Positions 1 through 8,747 of a DNA stretch of 64,000 nt are shown here, one piece after another. Source of the stretch: Desertivibrio insolitus (GTDB lineage: Bacteria; Actinomycetota; Actinomycetes; Actinomycetales; Microbacteriaceae); NCBI RefSeq assembly GCF_017355965.1, contig NZ_JAFIQW010000001.1, positions 720,987-784,986 on the forward strand, written 5' to 3'. Numbering within the stretch: position 1 is the stretch's first letter; each line of letters starts with the position of its first letter. A model generated the notes under the pieces. That model was not told the origin of the DNA. It worked only from the letters and a program-made list of their open reading frames with translations, and searched no databases. Position numbers and translations under genes: made by a program.

Positions 1-75
1 GCGTGACTGGCGTGCGTACCGCTGACTGGTCACCGCATCGCTCGCACGGCTCCCTTCGGCAGCGACAGGAGCGAA

Positions 76-120
76 GTGCGCAGTTGTTGTCGAGGAGCGC
101 AGTTGCGACTGCGCATCACG
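76..120. repeat. partial copy of GCGCAG/CTGCGC palindromic repeat
   Basis: This stretch opens with GTGCGCAGTTGTTG and closes with GACTGCGCAT, the same arms seen at 1220-1284, 1297-1361 and 35251-35313. The inner part is shorter and less symmetrical, so it looks like a degenerate copy. It lies upstream of the first gene. Confidence 0.45.
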
Positions 121-239
121 GGAACAGGTGCACAGTTCGGACAGGCGCCCCCTCCTGCACAAGCCGCTTCAGCCTTCATCAGTCCCCCACCCCCCTTCGT
201 CGGGCCGCGTGCGACCAGGATCTCGGGCAGCCTCGTCGC

Positions 240-1199
240 GTGCTCCTCGAGAACGCCGCCCCTTGGCGACAGCATCTGCTGCTCTGGTCGGACGCCACCA
301 CCCCGGCATTACGCAGTCAGCTCCTGCGCGGCCTGAACAGCGGCGATCTGGTCCGCGTGCGTCGCGGCGTCTACATGCCTTCCGTCATCCACCTCGCTGC
401 GACGTCTCGTGAGCGGCATCTGTGGACGATGCGCGCCGCCGCCCTGACGCACGAGCGCTCGCTGGTCTTCGCCCACTTGTCGGCCGCGTGCGCGTGGGGC
501 CTTCCGAACACCGGAAGTTGGCCCGCGTTGCCGCACGTACTCGTGGGGCCGGGCGAAGGCCGCTCCTCCCGCGGCTTCCACCGGCACGCGATGTGGGACG
601 AGAACGTGGAGAACGTGGACGGGCTGCTCGTCGCGCCGGTAGCGAGGACGATCATGGCGGTGGCGCGCACGGAGCCGCTTTCGGTAGCCCTTCCGATGGC
701 AGACCACGCGCTGCCCGGTAATCGCTACCGGCAGTCGTTGCTCACGGGGGCCGAGCCACTGGCCAGGGAGCTGCCGCTACCAGGCCTGCGAGGCTCGAGT
801 ATGGCGCGGCTTGTGCTGGAGCTCGCAGACGGGCGCTCGGGCTCGGCCGGGGAGTCCCTCAGCAGGGCCGGGATGGCCGTGCTGAGGATGCCCCTGCCCG
901 ACCTGCAAACGCGGTTCTTCGACGAAGCCGGCGTTATCGGAGAGGTCGATTTCCACTGGCCCGTGAACAGGCTGATCGGCGAGTTCGACGGGCGCGGCAA
1001 GTACCTGCGGGACGAGCAGCGCGCAGGCCGGACGGCGGGCGAGGTCGTCTACGACGAGAAGTTGAGGGAGGACCGGCTTCGGCGCTTGGGCGAAGCCGTG
1101 ACCCGGTGGGGTTGGGAGACCGCTCAGGGCTTGGCGTCACTGCGAAGCGTGCTCCTGGCAGCGGGACTGCGGCCGGTGCGTCGACCGACGGTCCTCTAG
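240..1199 (+). CDS. AbiEi-like wHTH protein with DUF559/PD-(D/E)XK-like C-terminus
   Basis: The reading frame is open from the window edge, but the first part translates low-complexity repeat DNA, so the GTG at 240 is preferred; there is no clear ribosome binding site and the start is uncertain. The product has about 319 residues. The N-terminal part (LLRGLNSGDLVRVRRGVY) matches the winged-helix segment of AbiEi-type antitoxins. The C-terminal part (IGEVDFHWP, then IGEFDGRGKY) resembles the nuclease-like core of DUF559 proteins. Many actinobacterial genomes carry several such solitary genes. No AbiEii nucleotidyltransferase partner follows; the next feature is a repeat pair and then the convergent tuf gene. 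Function is unknown; an orphan antitoxin or nuclease-fold protein is an inference. Confidence 0.7.
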   Translation: MLLENAAPWRQHLLLWSDATTPALRSQLLRGLNSGDLVRVRRGVYMPSVIHLAATSRERHLWTMRAAALTHERSLVFAHLSAACAWGLPNTGSWPALPHVLVGPGEGRSSRGFHRHAMWDENVENVDGLLVAPVARTIMAVARTEPLSVALPMADHALPGNRYRQSLLTGAEPLARELPLPGLRGSSMARLVLELADGRSGSAGESLSRAGMAVLRMPLPDLQTRFFDEAGVIGEVDFHWPVNRLIGEFDGRGKYLRDEQRAGRTAGEVVYDEKLREDRLRRLGEAVTRWGWETAQGLASLRSVLLAAGLRPVRRPTVL

Positions 1200-1219
1200 G
1201 TGGTGCGGCCGACGCTTCG

Positions 1220-1284
1220 GTGCGCAGCTGCTAGCGACGAGCACAGTCCTACCTGCGCACGTCGGCACTAGCTGCGCTTCATGG
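1220..1284. repeat. GCGCAG palindromic repeat, tandem copy 1
   Basis: Imperfect inverted repeat. The left arm GCGCAGCTGCTAGCGACG is matched by the right arm CGTCGGCACTAGCTGCGC around a short centre. It repeats 77 nt downstream, with a relative at 35251-35313. It sits in the convergent gap between the first gene and tuf. Confidence 0.75.
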
Positions 1285-1296
1285 CGGCCATGCTCG

Positions 1297-1361
1297 TTGC
1301 GCAGTTGCTGGTGACGAGCGCAGTAATGCCTGCGCGCGTCGGCAAGAGCTGCGCTTCGTGG
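1297..1361. repeat. GCGCAG palindromic repeat, tandem copy 2
   Basis: Second tandem copy, offset 77 nt from the first. It carries the same opening TGCGCAGTTGCTG and closing GAGCTGCGCTTCGTGG. The two copies differ at several internal positions but keep the arm symmetry. Confidence 0.75.
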
Positions 1362-1394
1362 CACACCCGAGGGCCAGGGCGCCCCCGGGAACGC

Positions 1395-1430
1395 AAGAAG
1401 GGGCCGAGCCTTTCGGCTCGACCCCTTCTC
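1395..1430 (-). terminator. intrinsic-type terminator after tuf
   Basis: GAAGGGGCCGAGCC (from 1397) pairs with GGCTCGACCCCTTC around a TTTC loop: a 14-bp stem with one G-T type mismatch. It starts 13 nt beyond the tuf stop and ends the str operon. There is no long T-tract, as is usual in actinobacteria, so it may also act on the convergent gene. Confidence 0.8.
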
Positions 1431-1443
1431 TCGCAGTCGGAGA

Positions 1444-2637
1444 CTACTTGTTGATCTTCGTCACCGTGCCGGCGCCGACGGTGCGGCCACCCTCGCGGAT
1501 AGCGAAGCGGAGGCCCTCCTCCATGGCGATCGGCTGGATCAGCTGGACGCTGATCTCGGTCGTGTCACCGGGCATGACCATCTCGGTGCCCTCGGGCAGC
1601 GAGATGACGCCGGTCACGTCCGTGGTGCGGAAGTAGAACTGCGGACGGTAGTTCGCGTAGAACGGGTTGTGACGCCCACCCTCGTCCTTGGACAGGATGT
1701 AGACGTTCGCCTCGAACTCGGTGTGCGGCGTGATCGAGCCGGGCTTGACCACGACCTGGCCGCGCTCGACGTCCTCGCGCTTGGTACCGCGGAGGAGCAG
1801 ACCGACGTTCTCACCGGCGCGCGCGTCGTCGAGAGTCTTGCGGAACATCTCGATCGCGGTGACGGTGGTCTTCGACGACTTCTCCTTGATGCCGACGATC
1901 TCGACCTCCTCGTTGGGCTTGAGGACGCCGCGCTCGACACGACCGGTGATGACGGTTCCACGACCGGTGATCGTGAAGACGTCCTCGACGGGCATGAGGA
2001 AGGGCTTGTCGGTGTCGCGGACGGGCTCCGGGACGTTCTCGTCCACGGCCTCCATCAGCGCGGCGACGGTGGCGCCCCACTCGGCGTCACCCTCGAGCGC
2101 CTTGAGCGCCGAGACGCGCACGACGGGAGCGTTGTCGCCGTCGAACTCCTGGCTCGAGAGCAGCTCGCGAACCTCGATCTCGACGAGCTCGAGGATCTCC
2201 TCGTCGTCGACGACGTCAGCCTTGTTCAGGGCGACGACGATGTAGGGAACGCCGACCTGGCGGGCGAGGAGCACGTGCTCACGCGTCTGCGGCATCGGGC
2301 CGTCGGTGGCCGAGACCACGAGGATCGCGCCGTCCATCTGCGCGGCACCCGTGATCATGTTCTTGATGTAGTCCGCGTGACCGGGGGCGTCGACGTGAGC
2401 GTAGTGACGCTTCTCGGTCTGGTACTCGACGTGCGAGATGTTGATCGTGATACCGCGCTGCTTCTCCTCAGGCGCGTTGTCGATCTGGTCGAACGCGAAC
2501 GCAGCGTTCAGGTCCGGGTACTTGTCGTGCAGAACCTTGGTGATCGCCGCGGTCAACGTGGTCTTACCGTGGTCGACGTGACCAATGGTGCCGATGTTGA
2601 CGTGCGGCTTAGTCCGCTCGAACTTTGCCTTCGCCAA
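1444..2637 (-). CDS. tuf: translation elongation factor Tu
   Basis: EF-Tu of 397 residues, full family length. It carries aminoacyl-tRNA to the ribosomal A site in a GTP-dependent way. The G1 motif GHVDHGKT lies near residue 19, followed by the DAPGHADY G3 motif and the NKAD G4 motif, then the beta-barrel domains ending [12 protein letters not shown]. The start is TTG at 2637, with a GAGGAGGACCC ribosome binding site just upstream; the protein then begins [16 protein letters not shown] as expected. It is the last gene of the str operon, 104 nt after fusA. That gap holds a small ACTCGG/CCGAGT hairpin and could contain a secondary promoter, but no consensus is obvious. Confidence 0.98.
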   Translation of the reverse strand: MAKAKFERTKPHVNIGTIGHVDHGKTTLTAAITKVLHDKYPDLNAAFAFDQIDNAPEEKQRGITINISHVEYQTEKRHYAHVDAPGHADYIKNMITGAAQMDGAILVVSATDGPMPQTREHVLLARQVGVPYIVVALNKADVVDDEEILELVEIEVRELLSSQEFDGDNAPVVRVSALKALEGDAEWGATVAALMEAVDENVPEPVRDTDKPFLMPVEDVFTITGRGTVITGRVERGVLKPNEEVEIVGIKEKSSKTTVTAIEMFRKTLDDARAGENVGLLLRGTKREDVERGQVVVKPGSITPHTEFEANVYILSKDEGGRHNPFYANYRPQFYFRTTDVTGVISLPEGTEMVMPGDTTEISVQLIQPIAMEEGLRFAIREGGRTVGAGTVTKINK

Positions 2638-2741
2638 TGGGTCCTCCTCAGGACTGTCATGTAGGACCCACGGCCGACGGATTTCGACCGCGTGTTCTAC
2701 GGGTTGGGGTAGTGGTTATCGTACTCGGGCGTCCGAGTGGA

Positions 2742-4856
2742 TCAGTCGCCCTTGTTCTTCTGGATGATCTCGTCGGCCACAGCCTTCGGGACCTCCGCGT
2801 AGGAGTCGAACACCATCGAGTACACAGCGCGACCCGAGGTGCGGGAGCGCAGGTCACCGACGTAGCCGAACATCTCCGACAGCGGCACGTTGGCGCGAAC
2901 GACCTTGACGCCGGTCGCATCCTCCATGGACTGGATCTGCCCACGGCGCGAGTTCAGGTCGCCGATGACGTCGCCCATGTACTCCTCGGGCGTACGGACC
3001 TCGACGGCCATGATCGGCTCGAGCAGAACCGGGTTCGCACGGCGTGCGGCCTCCTTGAAGGCCATCGAGCCGGCGATCTTGAACGCCATCTCCGAGGAGT
3101 CGACGTCGTGCGCTGCACCATCGACGAGCGTCGCCTTGACGCCGACCGTCGGGTAGCCGGCGAGCACGCCGACCTGCATCGCGTCCTGGATACCAGCGTC
3201 GACCGAGGGGATGTACTCGCGCGGAACGCGACCACCGGTGACGACGTTGGCGAACTCGTACGTCGTCTCCGACGTGACCTCGAGAGGCTCGATCGTGATC
3301 TGCACCTTCGCGAACTGACCGGAACCACCGGTCTGCTTCTTGTGGGTGTAGTCGTACTTCTCGACGGCCTTCTTGATGCTCTCGCGGTAGGCCACCTGCG
3401 GCTTGCCGACGTTCGCCTCGACCTTGAACTCCCGCTTCATGCGGTCGACCAGGATGTCGAGGTGGAGCTCGCCCATACCCTTGATGACCGTCTGACCGGT
3501 CTCCTGGTTGAGCTCGACCTGGAAGGTCGGGTCCTCTTCGGCGAGCTTCTGGATCGCCGTACCGAGCTTCTCCTGGTCCGCCTTGGTCTTGGGCTCGATC
3601 GCGACCTCGATGACCGGCTTGGGGAAGGTCATCGACTCGAGAACGACCTGCGAGGCCGGGTCGGACAGGGTGTCACCGGTGGTGGTGTCCTTCAGACCGA
3701 TGACCGCGTAGATGTGACCCGCGGTGATCGAGTCGACCGGGTTCTCCTTGTTGGCGTGCATCTGGAAGACCTTCCCGATGCGCTCCTTGCGGCCCTTGGT
3801 CGAGTTGATGACCTGCGCGCCGGAGTCGATCTGACCCGAGTAGACGCGGATGTAGGTCAGACGGCCGAAGAACGGGTGCACCGCGATCTTGAACGCGAGA
3901 GCCGAGAACGGCTCCGACGCGTCCGCGTGACGCTCGATGACCTTCTCCTCGTCGCGCACGTCGTGACCCTGAACCGCGGGCACGTCGAGCGGGCTGGGGA
4001 GGTAGTCCACGACCGCGTCGAGCATGGGCTGCACGCCGCGGTTCTTGAACGCCGAGCCGCAGAAGACCGGGTAGATCTCGCTGTTGACCGTGAGCTTGCG
4101 CACGGCGGCCTTGATCTCCTCGGGGGTGATCTCCTCGCCACCGAAGAACTTCTCGAGCAGGGCGTCATCCGTCTCGGCGACGACCTCGAGCAGCTGCTGG
4201 CGGTACTCCTCGGCCTTGTCCTTGAGGTCGGCCGGGATCTCCTCGATCTCGTACTTCGCGCCCATCTGCACGTCACCCTTGGCGTCACCGCGCCACGTCA
4301 GGGCGCGCATGTAGACCAGGTCGACGACGCCCTCGAACGAGGACTCCGAACCGATGGGGAGCTGCATCACGAGCGGCTTGGCGCCGAGGCGCTTCACGAT
4401 CGTGTCGACGGTGAAGTAGAAGTCCGCGCCGAGCTTGTCCATCTTGTTGACGAAGCAGATGCGGGGGACGTCGTACTTGTCGGCCTGGCGCCAGACGGTC
4501 TCGGACTGGGGCTCGACGCCCTCCTTGCCGTCGAACACCGCGACGGCGCCGTCGAGGACGCGGAGCGAACGCTCCACCTCGACGGTGAAGTCGACGTGAC
4601 CGGGGGTGTCGATGATGTTGATCTGGTGGTTGGCCCAGAAACACGTCGTCGCAGCGGACGTGATCGTGATGCCGCGCTCCTGCTCCTGCGCCATCCAGTC
4701 CATCGTGGCGGCACCGTCGTGCACCTCACCGATCTTGTGGGTGATACCGGTGTAGAAGAGGATGCGCTCGGTGGTGGTGGTCTTGCCGGCATCGATGTGC
4801 GCCATGATGCCGATGTTGCGGACCTTGCTGAGGTCGGTGAGCACGTCCTGTGCCAC
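2742..4856 (-). CDS. fusA: translation elongation factor G
   Basis: EF-G of 704 residues, full length. It is the GTPase that drives ribosomal translocation and, with RRF, ribosome recycling. The N-terminal G domain carries [15 protein letters not shown] (residues about 19-33), DTPGHVDF and NKMDK. The later domains are complete through the conserved [15 protein letters not shown] near the C-terminus. The start is GTG at 4856. It follows rpsG after an 83-nt gap that contains a perfect 15-bp stem-loop, so its expression may be set separately from the ribosomal protein genes. No sign of a fusB-type or fusidic-acid-specific feature was looked for in detail. Confidence 0.98.
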   Translation of the reverse strand: MAQDVLTDLSKVRNIGIMAHIDAGKTTTTERILFYTGITHKIGEVHDGAATMDWMAQEQERGITITSAATTCFWANHQINIIDTPGHVDFTVEVERSLRVLDGAVAVFDGKEGVEPQSETVWRQADKYDVPRICFVNKMDKLGADFYFTVDTIVKRLGAKPLVMQLPIGSESSFEGVVDLVYMRALTWRGDAKGDVQMGAKYEIEEIPADLKDKAEEYRQQLLEVVAETDDALLEKFFGGEEITPEEIKAAVRKLTVNSEIYPVFCGSAFKNRGVQPMLDAVVDYLPSPLDVPAVQGHDVRDEEKVIERHADASEPFSALAFKIAVHPFFGRLTYIRVYSGQIDSGAQVINSTKGRKERIGKVFQMHANKENPVDSITAGHIYAVIGLKDTTTGDTLSDPASQVVLESMTFPKPVIEVAIEPKTKADQEKLGTAIQKLAEEDPTFQVELNQETGQTVIKGMGELHLDILVDRMKREFKVEANVGKPQVAYRESIKKAVEKYDYTHKKQTGGSGQFAKVQITIEPLEVTSETTYEFANVVTGGRVPREYIPSVDAGIQDAMQVGVLAGYPTVGVKATLVDGAAHDVDSSEMAFKIAGSMAFKEAARRANPVLLEPIMAVEVRTPEEYMGDVIGDLNSRRGQIQSMEDATGVKVVRANVPLSEMFGYVGDLRSRTSGRAVYSMVFDSYAEVPKAVADEIIQKNKGD

Positions 4857-4881
4857 GGGGGTTCCTTTCGGATGCAGTCAA

Positions 4882-4923
4882 CGCGAAGGCGGCGTCGGCC
4901 TGATTGGTGACGCCGCCTTCGCG
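4882..4923 (-). promoter_or_regulatory. perfect 15-bp stem-loop between rpsG and fusA
   Basis: CGCGAAGGCGGCGTC (4882-4896) is exactly complementary to GACGCCGCCTTCGCG (4909-4923) across a 12-nt loop. There is no following T-run on the minus strand, and the operon clearly continues. It is more likely a partial attenuator, an RNA-processing or stability element, or a ribosomal-protein feedback site than a full terminator. Role inferred. Confidence 0.7.
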
Positions 4924-4939
4924 CGGACGGGAAGAGTGA

Positions 4940-5410
4940 TTACCAGCGGTAGTGCGCGAAGGCGCGGTTCGACTCGGCCATCTTGTGAGTGTCCTCGCGG
5001 CGCTTGACCGCGGCACCCAGGCCGTTCGAGGCGTCGAGGATCTCGTTGGTGAGACGCTCGGTCATCGTCTTCTCGCGACGGCCCTTCGCGTAGCTGGTGA
5101 GCCAGCGGAGGGCGAGGGTGTTGGCGCGGTGCGGCTTGACCTCGACGGGGACCTGGTAGGTCGAGCCACCGACGCGGCGGGAGCGGACCTCGAGGGTCGG
5201 ACGGACGTTGTCGAGCGCCTTCTTAAGCGTGGCGACGGCGTCCTGGCCGTTCTTCGCGGCGACGTTCGAGAGGGCGTCGTACACGATGCGCTCGGCGAGG
5301 CCCTTCTTGCCGTCGACGAGGATCTTGTTGACGAGCTGGCTCACGACCGGGGCGCCGTACACCGGGTCGGCGACGACGGGGCGCTTGGGGGCGGGACCTT
5401 TACGAGGCAT
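4940..5410 (-). CDS. rpsG: 30S ribosomal protein S7
   Basis: S7 of 156 residues, the normal bacterial length. It is a primary 16S rRNA binder that organises the 30S head. It starts [19 protein letters not shown] and contains the conserved [19 protein letters not shown] and [19 protein letters not shown] ends. The ATG at 5408-5410 overlaps the TAA stop of rpsL by one base (TAATG), giving translational coupling. In E. coli S7 represses its own operon; whether that applies here is unknown. Confidence 0.98.
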   Translation of the reverse strand: MPRKGPAPKRPVVADPVYGAPVVSQLVNKILVDGKKGLAERIVYDALSNVAAKNGQDAVATLKKALDNVRPTLEVRSRRVGGSTYQVPVEVKPHRANTLALRWLTSYAKGRREKTMTERLTNEILDASNGLGAAVKRREDTHKMAESNRAFAHYRW

Positions 5411-5784
5411 TACTTCTTCTCCGACTTCGCGCCGTAGCGGCTACGGGCCTGCTTACGGTTCTTGACCGCCTGCGTGTCGAGCGCACCGCGGATGATCTTG
5501 TAACGGACACCGGGCAGGTCCTTCACACGACCGCCGCGGACGAGCACCATCGAGTGCTCCTGCAGGTTGTGGCCCTCACCGGGGATGTAGGCCGTGACCT
5601 CGGTGCCGTTGCTCAGCTTCACGCGGGCGACCTTGCGCAGAGCCGAGTTCGGCTTCTTCGGGGTCGTCGTGTAAACGCGGGTGCAGACACCGCGCTGCTG
5701 CGGGTTGGACTTCAGGGCAGGCGCCTTGGTCTTGACGACCTTCGGGCTGCGGCCCTTCCGGACCAACTGCTGAATGGTTGGCAC
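5410..5784 (-). CDS. rpsL: 30S ribosomal protein S12
   Basis: S12 of 124 residues, which helps set decoding accuracy at the ribosomal A site. The start chosen is GTG at 5784 with AAGGAG eight bases upstream; the product begins [15 protein letters not shown] longer open frame to 5997 would add 71 residues with no counterpart in the family, and it covers the promoter region. The segments [17 protein letters not shown] and [17 protein letters not shown] are intact, with Lys at the streptomycin-resistance positions as in wild-type bacteria, so the sequence predicts sensitivity at this target. First gene of the str operon. Confidence 0.97.
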   Translation of the reverse strand: MPTIQQLVRKGRSPKVVKTKAPALKSNPQQRGVCTRVYTTTPKKPNSALRKVARVKLSNGTEVTAYIPGEGHNLQEHSMVLVRGGRVKDLPGVRYKIIRGALDTQAVKNRKQARSRYGAKSEKK

Positions 5785-5979
5785 TGAATTGCTCCTTGTT
5801 GTAGTGCTGCCGGTTCTGTCATGTCCGAACACCCTGGTCAGGGCGTGTCGGGTGCTTTGTCGTCCCACCGGCGGCACACAATGCGTAGTCGTACTGCTGG
5901 TTGGTATTGGCTGTGGGGGCCGGATCCGGCCCAACTTCGCCACGAGAAACGGGCGCGCGGCAACGCGCACACCCCCGAA

Positions 5980-6008
5980 ATAGTAGCCGCCCCGCATGCA
6001 CCGGTCAA
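5980..6008 (-). promoter_or_regulatory. str operon promoter (TTGACC-17-TACTAT)
   Basis: On the minus strand, TTGACC (6003-6008) is followed after exactly 17 nt by TACTAT (5980-5985), a good sigma-70/SigA-type match. Transcription would start near 5973 and give a leader of about 190 nt before the rpsL GTG. The remaining DNA from 5785 to 6077 holds no gene. Confidence 0.7.
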
Positions 6009-6077
6009 ATGGTGCACCGGCCGCCTACACAGAGGCCAACGGCATCCGTCGCCCTGCTATTCCCGGCGGCCCGGATG

Positions 6078-7643
6078 TCAGGCGAAGCTGTCGTCGTGGG
6101 CCTGCAGCGCCCGCTCGTACTCGGCGCGGGCCTCGGCGTTCTGCGCCTTGAGACGCCGGCCGCGGGCGGCGAGCGCGATGCCCGACCACAGCGCGACCTC
6201 GCGGGCGAGCAGCGCGGCGACAACGAAGTACACGTTGGGAACGAAGGCGAGCAGCCGCTCGAGCGAGCCGACGGGCTCGGTGCGGCCGCCGATGTCGAGG
6301 AACGTGTACAGCGCGATCATGCCGAAGTAGACGAGCGCCCCGATGAGCAGGCTGCCGAGCACGTGCGCCCAGGCGCCCGCGCGGTTGGCGAGGAGCTTCA
6401 CGAGCAGGGTCGCGACGAAGTAGATCGCGATCGGCACGAGGAACACCACGGTCGAGAGGAACGGCAGCCACTCCCCCGTCTGCCCGAGGAAGAGCAGGAT
6501 CAGGTAGGCCGCTCCGGCCCACGCCGCGGCGAAGACGACGGTGCCGAGCAGGGCGAGCAGGAAGCCGAGCGCGCGGTTGCCCTTCTTGCGCGGCTTCTGG
6601 GGAGTGCGGTCGTCCTCCTCCTCGGCGCCCTCGTACATCTCCGCACCGGGCACGGGCGGAAGCCCGGTCGTGACGCCGGCGGATGCCGCGGATGCCGCGG
6701 GGCGGGGCGGCACCTCGGTGATCGGCGAGACGCCGGTGTCGGTGCTGTCGGCGGCATCCGGCGACGGGCGCTGCTCGGGCGTCCGCTGCTCGGGGGCCCA
6801 CTGCGCTCGGGCCTGCTGCTCCGGCGTCCGCTGCTCCGGCGCGGGTGCGGCCGTCGGCGCAGTGCGGGTCTCGGCTCCGGCGACGATCGCGCCCGTGCCG
6901 AGCTCCGCGGCGTTGATCGTGCGGGTGGGCGCTTCGGGCTCGGGCTCGACGAGCGGCGGCGGCGCCTGACCCGCGGATGCCTCGGACAGCTGCGTCTGCA
7001 CGGGGGCGCCGACCGACTCGCGGTCCTCCGCGAACGTGCGGTCCCCCTCCACGGCGCGCTCCTCCACGGGCGCGGCCTCCTCGACGGGCTCCTCGCGGAC
7101 ACCCTCGGATGCGGGAGCGCTCGGCCCGTCGACGACCGGGTCGGCGTCGGGGCGGCGCTCCTGCTCGACGACGCCCCGCGCGTCATCCGGGAGCTGCTCG
7201 TCGTCGCGGGTGGGCACGGGGTCGACAACGCCGCTGTCGTTCGCGTCGTCGGCGTCGGTCTGGCTGGGGAACGCGTCGCGGGCGTAGGTCGACGACGACA
7301 TCACCAGGGCGGGCGGCTCCTCGACTGGGGTCGACTCGCCGGAGGGAGCATCGGTCGCCTCGACGAGCTCCTCGGGGCGGTTGTCGGTGGCGACGGCCTC
7401 GTCGGCCGGCTGGGCCTCGGCGACGGCGGGCGGCTCGTCGGTGACGATCGTCGCCTGCTGCATCGGCGTCTCGTCGGCGATGGGCGCGCCGCCGTCAGCA
7501 TCCGTCTCCCCCACGTCCCGCTGCACCGGCACCGAGCCCGTCGCTCGCTCGCCGGCGCTCGGCGGCGTCAGCGGCGCGGGCTGTCCCAGCGCGTGCGGAG
7601 GGACCACCGGACGGGTCTCGTCGTTCGCGTTGTCGTCAGTCAT
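6078..7643 (-). CDS. Pro/Glu/Thr-rich membrane protein with four C-terminal TM helices
   Basis: Product of 521 residues with two clear parts. Residues 1 to about 350 are disordered, rich in Ala, Pro, Glu, Asp and Thr, and contain repeated PEQRTPEQ-type units near residue 275. After a basic stretch (PRKKGNRALG) come four hydrophobic helices (about residues 360-490) and a short charged tail ending HDDSFA. An AGGGGA ribosome binding site precedes the ATG at 7643. I recognise no named family; similar acidic-linker membrane proteins are common in Microbacteriaceae. It lies head to tail behind the toxin operon after a 156-nt gap, so it is probably a separate unit. Confidence 0.75.
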   Translation of the reverse strand: MTDDNANDETRPVVPPHALGQPAPLTPPSAGERATGSVPVQRDVGETDADGGAPIADETPMQQATIVTDEPPAVAEAQPADEAVATDNRPEELVEATDAPSGESTPVEEPPALVMSSSTYARDAFPSQTDADDANDSGVVDPVPTRDDEQLPDDARGVVEQERRPDADPVVDGPSAPASEGVREEPVEEAAPVEERAVEGDRTFAEDRESVGAPVQTQLSEASAGQAPPPLVEPEPEAPTRTINAAELGTGAIVAGAETRTAPTAAPAPEQRTPEQQARAQWAPEQRTPEQRPSPDAADSTDTGVSPITEVPPRPAASAASAGVTTGLPPVPGAEMYEGAEEEDDRTPQKPRKKGNRALGFLLALLGTVVFAAAWAGAAYLILLFLGQTGEWLPFLSTVVFLVPIAIYFVATLLVKLLANRAGAWAHVLGSLLIGALVYFGMIALYTFLDIGGRTEPVGSLERLLAFVPNVYFVVAALLAREVALWSGIALAARGRRLKAQNAEARAEYERALQAHDDSFA

Positions 7644-7799
7644 GCCATTCCCCTTGCCGTCGTGACTCGCTTTCGAGTCTATTCAGGGCCCGGATGCCGC
7701 CCGCGCACACGCTCCGGGCACGCGCGCCTCATGCGTCTCCGCTGCGTCGACCGGCCATCCATCGCACGGTCTCGTCGATGTCGAAGCCGACCTCTGCCG

Positions 7800-8231
7800 T
7801 CAGCTCCCGAGCTTCGTCCGCAACCATGCCGGGGTGTGCTCGGGCTCGCGGGGGAACCGCTCGGCGTCGAGTCTGAATGCACCCGCGGCCAGTTCGAAGC
7901 CGACTCGCGGCTCGCCGTCGTAGTCGAACTGCACGTCGGCCGAGCCGCTCTTGTCCAGCGTCAGTATCATCGTGAACCAGGTGCCGACGCCCTCGCGATA
8001 CATGAGCTCGCGCAGCTGCTTGACGTCGCGGTGGAAAGCGACCCCCGGGTCCACGGAGGCCACCGCGCCGTCCGCGGTCGTGACCCCAAGGTCGTAGTGC
8101 GCCTCACGGCCGAGCACGACGGCCTCGAGGCACAGCCGTGCCCATCCGGTCGCCCCGGCGTTCGCGACCTTCGACGCGATCGTGGTGACGAGCTCCTGCT
8201 CCGACTCGGTACGTGTTTCCCCTGCGGTCAT
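7800..8231 (-). CDS. YezG/DUF600-like candidate immunity protein
   Basis: Product of 143 residues, last gene of the toxin operon and 24 nt after the preceding candidate immunity gene. The central segment RELMYREGVGTWFTM, followed by a strand ending VQFDYDGEP, resembles the YezG/DUF600 family, whose members are immunity proteins for polymorphic toxins in Firmicutes and Actinobacteria. It has no signal peptide or membrane segment, as expected for a cytoplasmic antitoxin. No cognate nuclease or other toxin domain is seen next to it, so its target may be encoded elsewhere or have been lost. The family call rests on motif resemblance only. Confidence 0.6.
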   Translation of the reverse strand: MTAGETRTESEQELVTTIASKVANAGATGWARLCLEAVVLGREAHYDLGVTTADGAVASVDPGVAFHRDVKQLRELMYREGVGTWFTMILTLDKSGSADVQFDYDGEPRVGFELAAGAFRLDAERFPREPEHTPAWLRTKLGS

Positions 8232-8255
8232 CGTCGAGGCTCACTTCCAGGGTCT

Positions 8256-8747
8256 TCAGCGAGCGGTCGGCGACAGCAGTTCGTCGATGATGCTCTGCGG
8301 CGCGCGGCCGACGAAGTGGCTGAACTGCACCGCGGTCGGCTCCGCGCCGCGACCGAAGCCCGCCCAGTGGTCGGAGCCGATCGGCCCCCAGCGGAGGAAG
8401 ACGTCGCCGTGGTCGTTGTGCACCAACTCAGCGGGGGCGGCGACGTCGTCGACGGCGGAGGGGACCCGGATGTCGGGACCGATGCCCTCCCGATAGCGCA
8501 CGAGCCGGGCGATCGCTGCGGCGAGGTAGCTCTGCAGCGCCGCGACATCCGGGGACCACAGCTTGAGCGCCGGCGCACCCTTCTCGCTCCTGCGCGCGAG
8601 CTGCACGTACTGCCCGCGGTCGAGCAGCAGGAAGCCGTTCGCGCAGTCGCCGAGCATCGTCTCGTCGGGGTTACCCGTCTCGCGCACGCTCCAGCCCAGA
8701 CGCTCCGCCGCCGAGAGCACCGCCGGATCAACCGATGGTCGCGACAT
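8256..8747 (-). CDS. candidate TNT-type immunity protein (Imm61-like), copy 3
   Basis: Cytoplasmic protein of 163 residues whose start overlaps the end of the upstream TNT-like cassette by 20 nt. Such an overlap is typical of toxin-immunity pairs. It begins MSRPSVDPAVLSAAERLGWSV and has a C-terminal FSHFVGRAPQSIIDELL helix of the kind seen in Imm61-like proteins that neighbour TNT toxins. It has exactly the same length as the products of 9275-9766 and 9763-10254, although identity is low. Role: probable neutraliser of the NAD+ glycohydrolase domain encoded just upstream. Pairing is inferred from position. Confidence 0.65.
   Translation of the reverse strand: MSRPSVDPAVLSAAERLGWSVRETGNPDETMLGDCANGFLLLDRGQYVQLARRSEKGAPALKLWSPDVAALQSYLAAAIARLVRYREGIGPDIRVPSAVDDVAAPAELVHNDHGDVFLRWGPIGSDHWAGFGRGAEPTAVQFSHFVGRAPQSIIDELLSPTAR

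Noticed and set aside
2625..4910. Very long open frame on the plus strand across fusA (about 760 codons).
   Set aside because: It is the antisense shadow of fusA. Third-position GC bias keeps such frames open, the product is Asp/Leu/Arg-rich with no known domain, and the conserved gene is on the minus strand.
5785..5997. Upstream extension of rpsL to 195 residues.
   Set aside because: It would run through the operon leader and up to the promoter. S12 is about 124 residues in actinobacteria, and the GTG at 5784 has a good ribosome binding site.
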